This document shows positions 61,715-64,000 of a stretch of DNA of 64,000 nucleotides, in pieces. The stretch spans positions 1 to 64,000 of the forward strand of contig ONOG01000001.1 in NCBI GenBank assembly GCA_900319385.1, read 5' to 3'. Positions within the stretch are counted from its first letter, which is position 1. Each line of letters begins with the position of its first letter. Below the pieces are notes generated by a model that made no database searches, had not been told where the DNA came from, and was given only the letters and a program-made list of their open reading frames with translations. Origin of the DNA: an uncultured Prevotellaceae bacterium (GTDB taxonomy: Bacteria > Bacteroidota > Bacteroidia > Bacteroidales > Bacteroidaceae). The position numbers and the translations under genes are program-made.

Positions 61715-62164
61715 ATGAAAAGAACATTACTTTCGGGCATCGCCATACTGCTCGTTGCCGTATGCGCCAGTGCCAAAAGCCTCGTTCTGGAACTGAACGA
61801 CGGCACGCTCGTCTATTATCTGCTGGGCGGCGAAACCAACCCCGTGCTCCGCTTCGACGGTGACGAAGTGATGGTTGACGCCGACAAATACGCATTTACG
61901 GACGTGGCAAAATTCTTCATCAGCGAGGAAGACCAACCCACAGCCATCGACGGAAAGCCCGCTGAAGCACAGACCGAGATGAAGGACGGTCAGCTCTACG
62001 TCTCGACACAGGAAACCGTGGCTATCTATACGACCGACGGACGCCTGGTGAGCCGTGCCCGTCAGGCTGGAAAAGGCCGCAGTGTGGTCGATGCCTCGCA
62101 GCTCGTAGCTGGCGTCTATGTCGTTCGCTACGGAAAGAAAAGTTTCAAGTTTGTGAAACGTTAA
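61715..62164 (+). CDS. small secreted protein with a T9SS-like C-terminal domain, 149 aa
   Basis: Exported protein with a signal peptide (to about Ala20), a short beta-rich middle (LVLELNDGTLVYYLL, then VMVDADKYAFTDVAKFFISE), and a C-terminal domain. That domain has ETVAIYTTDGRLVSRARQAG, LVAGVYVVRYGKKSFKFVKR, which fits the type A sorting signal of type IX secretion, including the basic last residues. It would then be exported through the T9SS and perhaps anchored to the surface. The function of the middle part is unknown. It lies 34 bp ahead of the metalloprotease gene. Confidence 0.75.
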   Translation: MKRTLLSGIAILLVAVCASAKSLVLELNDGTLVYYLLGGETNPVLRFDGDEVMVDADKYAFTDVAKFFISEEDQPTAIDGKPAEAQTEMKDGQLYVSTQETVAIYTTDGRLVSRARQAGKGRSVVDASQLVAGVYVVRYGKKSFKFVKR

Positions 62165-62198
62165 TCCTGACACTACGAAAAACCATTTCCCCTACGAC

Positions 62199-64000
62199 AT
62201 GAAGACGAAGAACACATGGCTGGCAGGAGCGCTGCTTCTGCTCTCAGCCCTCACGGCACATGCCCAGACCGATCGCACCATCTATTGCGTAGAAGGCGAA
62301 GCCCACGAGTTTAACCAATCGGCCAAAGCCTTTACCCTCACCCCCGACGACTGCATGGAGTTCGGCACACGCCGACTCACCGTGCGCTACGCCGACGGCA
62401 CGACCACGACCTGGCCCTACAGCCACATCGACTATCTCTCGTTCGAAAATCCCCTGCCCACGCTCTACCGGCCCTCGTACCTCAATACGAACGACTTCAC
62501 CAAGCCCTCCAGCCGATTCTGCTGGGAACGCTCGATGGAGTCGGAACACTTCGTCGTGATGTGGGAAGCAGGCTTCGGCACCGACCCCACACAAGCTGCC
62601 GACCGCTACCGCTTCGACCCCGCCGCCATGCTGGAACAGGCGGAGAACATCTACCGCGTGTACACCGAGCAGCTGGGCTTCCTCGCTCCTGGCAGCGTGA
62701 AGGAAGCACAGCAATACAAAATCATGATGTTCGTCAGCTACAGCACCGAATGGGCTGCCTACGGCTCGGGTCAGGACGATAAGGTCGGCACGCTCGACGT
62801 CAACCCCGACGCTGCCAACAGTCCATCGACCGTGGCACACGAAATCGGCCATACCTTCCAGTACATCATCGGCTGTGAACTGGGCAGCAGCTCGCACGGC
62901 TGGCGCTACGGATTCGGCGACAACGGAAGCGGCGGCTGCGCCTGGTGGGAACAATGTGCGCAGTGGCAGGCCTACAAGGTCTATCCTGAGCAGAAATTCA
63001 CCGACAGCTGGGCGTACGGCGTCTATAGCGCCTCGCACCTGCATCCCCTGCACGAGGAACCGCGCTATTCCTGCTTCTTCATTCAGGACTGGTGGTGCCA
63101 GCTTCACGGTGAGGACTTCATCGGCCGCCTGTGGCAGGAGGCTCTCTATCCCGAGGACCCTATCGAGACGTATATGCGCATGAACGGGCAGACGCTCGAC
63201 GAGTTTACGACTGATATGTACGGCTATGCCACGCACGCCATTACCTGGGACATCGACGGCATTCGCGAACAAGGCAAGACGCACCAGAACGCCTTCAAGA
63301 CCACGATGCACCGCTGCGACGACGACCAGACGGTCTGGGAAGTCGATGCCAGCAACTGTCCGCAGAACTTCGGATTCAACATCATCGAGCTTAACTTGCC
63401 GGAGGCCGGCAGCACCGTCGTCGCCAACTTCAAGGGCGAAGCGGGTGCCGAGGGCTATCGCGCCATCAACGTCGATAAGGCAGGCTGGCGCTACGGATTC
63501 GTGGCACAGCTGGCCGACGGAAGCTGTGTCTATGGCGACATGGCAGCCGATGCCGAGGGCCGCAATTCCTTCACCATCCCCGCCGACGCCACACACCTCT
63601 GGTTTGTCGTCATGGGTGCTCCGACCGCGTACTGGCACCATCCCTGGGACGACAGCGACACGAACGACGAGCAATGGCCCTACCGCGTGCAGTTCGTCGG
63701 CACAGACCTGCTGGGCGAATACCTCTTCCCCGAGGACTACAAGCGCTACGACACCGATGTGACGATGAACGTCGTCGTACCTGCCGAAGGTACCTACATG
63801 GGCACGATGATGACCGACCCCATCTGCCGCGCACTCGGTATCGGAATGAGCGATCTCAAGGCTCTGAATGCCAACACGCAGACGGACGGCGACGTCCTGC
63901 GCATCTACGGCCTCGACAAGGACGGCTCGGCCAGCGACAAACGTCTCTCGCCTTATGCCTACTATTATGCCTACAACATGGAGGGTGCCATCACCACATC
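62199..64000 (+). CDS. secreted zinc metalloprotease-like protein (DUF6055/DUF4859-like), partial at the window edge
   Basis: The open frame starts at the ATG at 62199 and runs 600 codons to the window end without a stop. A signal peptide ends near LTAHA (about residue 23). After a short beta domain (RLTVRYADGTTTTWPYSHID), residues about 105-350 contain FCWERSMESEHFVVMWEAGF and the zinc-protease motif VAHEIGHTFQ (HExxH, about 211-220), typical of DUF6055. Toward the edge, TDVTMNVVVPAEG and RALGIGMSDLKAL suggest a DUF4859 domain. It is predicted to act outside the cell on proteins or glycoproteins. The C-terminus, perhaps with a sorting domain, is not in the window. Confidence 0.8.
   Translation, partial: MKTKNTWLAGALLLLSALTAHAQTDRTIYCVEGEAHEFNQSAKAFTLTPDDCMEFGTRRLTVRYADGTTTTWPYSHIDYLSFENPLPTLYRPSYLNTNDFTKPSSRFCWERSMESEHFVVMWEAGFGTDPTQAADRYRFDPAAMLEQAENIYRVYTEQLGFLAPGSVKEAQQYKIMMFVSYSTEWAAYGSGQDDKVGTLDVNPDAANSPSTVAHEIGHTFQYIIGCELGSSSHGWRYGFGDNGSGGCAWWEQCAQWQAYKVYPEQKFTDSWAYGVYSASHLHPLHEEPRYSCFFIQDWWCQLHGEDFIGRLWQEALYPEDPIETYMRMNGQTLDEFTTDMYGYATHAITWDIDGIREQGKTHQNAFKTTMHRCDDDQTVWEVDASNCPQNFGFNIIELNLPEAGSTVVANFKGEAGAEGYRAINVDKAGWRYGFVAQLADGSCVYGDMAADAEGRNSFTIPADATHLWFVVMGAPTAYWHHPWDDSDTNDEQWPYRVQFVGTDLLGEYLFPEDYKRYDTDVTMNVVVPAEGTYMGTMMTDPICRALGIGMSDLKALNANTQTDGDVLRIYGLDKDGSASDKRLSPYAYYYAYNMEGAITT

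Overview
The window looks like a chromosomal segment of a fairly GC-rich member of the Bacteroidales, probably Prevotellaceae or a close relative. The evidence is paired SusC/SusD genes, a frdCAB-type fumarate reductase, ATP-dependent PEP carboxykinase, a type IX secretion sorting-like domain, Bacteroidetes-only families (DUF4835, DUF3127, DUF3098, DUF4861), and promoters of the TTTG-N19/20-TAnnTTTG kind with few Shine-Dalgarno sites. I saw no rRNA, tRNA, CRISPR array, transposase or phage gene.

Layout. 1-1014: repeat-rich intergenic DNA ending in a promoter. 1015-19054: seven co-directional surface genes, FAS1 lipoprotein, SusC, SusD, two FAS1 lipoproteins, SusC, SusD, with no glycoside hydrolase, closed by a strong terminator. 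19406-23451: fumarate reductase/succinate dehydrogenase subunits C, A and B, with a four-helix-bundle (23S rRNA IVP-like) gene inserted between A and B inside a 24-bp potential RNA stem. 23452-25500: an AT-rich islet with a rod-like RNA candidate, a small membrane protein, and an Abi_2/AbiF-like HEPN gene followed by a promoter-plus-terminator unit that looks like a small RNA gene. 25515-30243: small membrane protein, DUF4861 protein, DprA, and a peptidase C26-M19 fusion. 30387-34323 (minus): dnaN, 3'-5' exonuclease, coaBC, DUF4835; DnaN is about 44 residues short in its middle domain. 34626-36087: DUF3127 protein and a TatD-like hydrolase. 36006-41838 (minus): miaB, ftsX, DUF3098, uppP, truB, queA, folK. 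41993-44133 (minus): MATE exporter and SDR dehydrogenase. 44134-45224: repeats only. 45225-54085 (minus): surface glycan cluster with a flippase, three acyltransferases, two glycosyltransferases, LicD, and a fused cytidylyltransferase/reductase suited to CDP-ribitol synthesis. 54094-59012 (minus): lipoprotein, aldo/keto reductase, argH, SRPBCC protein, pyrE, sirtuin. 59687-64000: pckA, a small secreted protein with a T9SS-like tail, and the start of a secreted DUF6055-like zinc metalloprotease cut by the window edge.

The intergenic DNA is unusually rich in organised repeats. There are at least two composite families, each present twice: one built of 21- and 22-bp units around a perfect hairpin (about 35.2 and 59.2 kb), and one joining an 8-bp palindrome, GTGAAAA heptamers and TCCGCCG palindromes (1-375 and 44.36-44.70 kb). 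Heptamer tracts also sit at many gene junctions.

The points most worth a second look are the Abi_2 gene with its candidate small RNA, the shortened sliding clamp, the stem-bracketed four-helix-bundle gene in the frd operon, and the composite repeats. All assignments come from reading the sequence; no database search was run.
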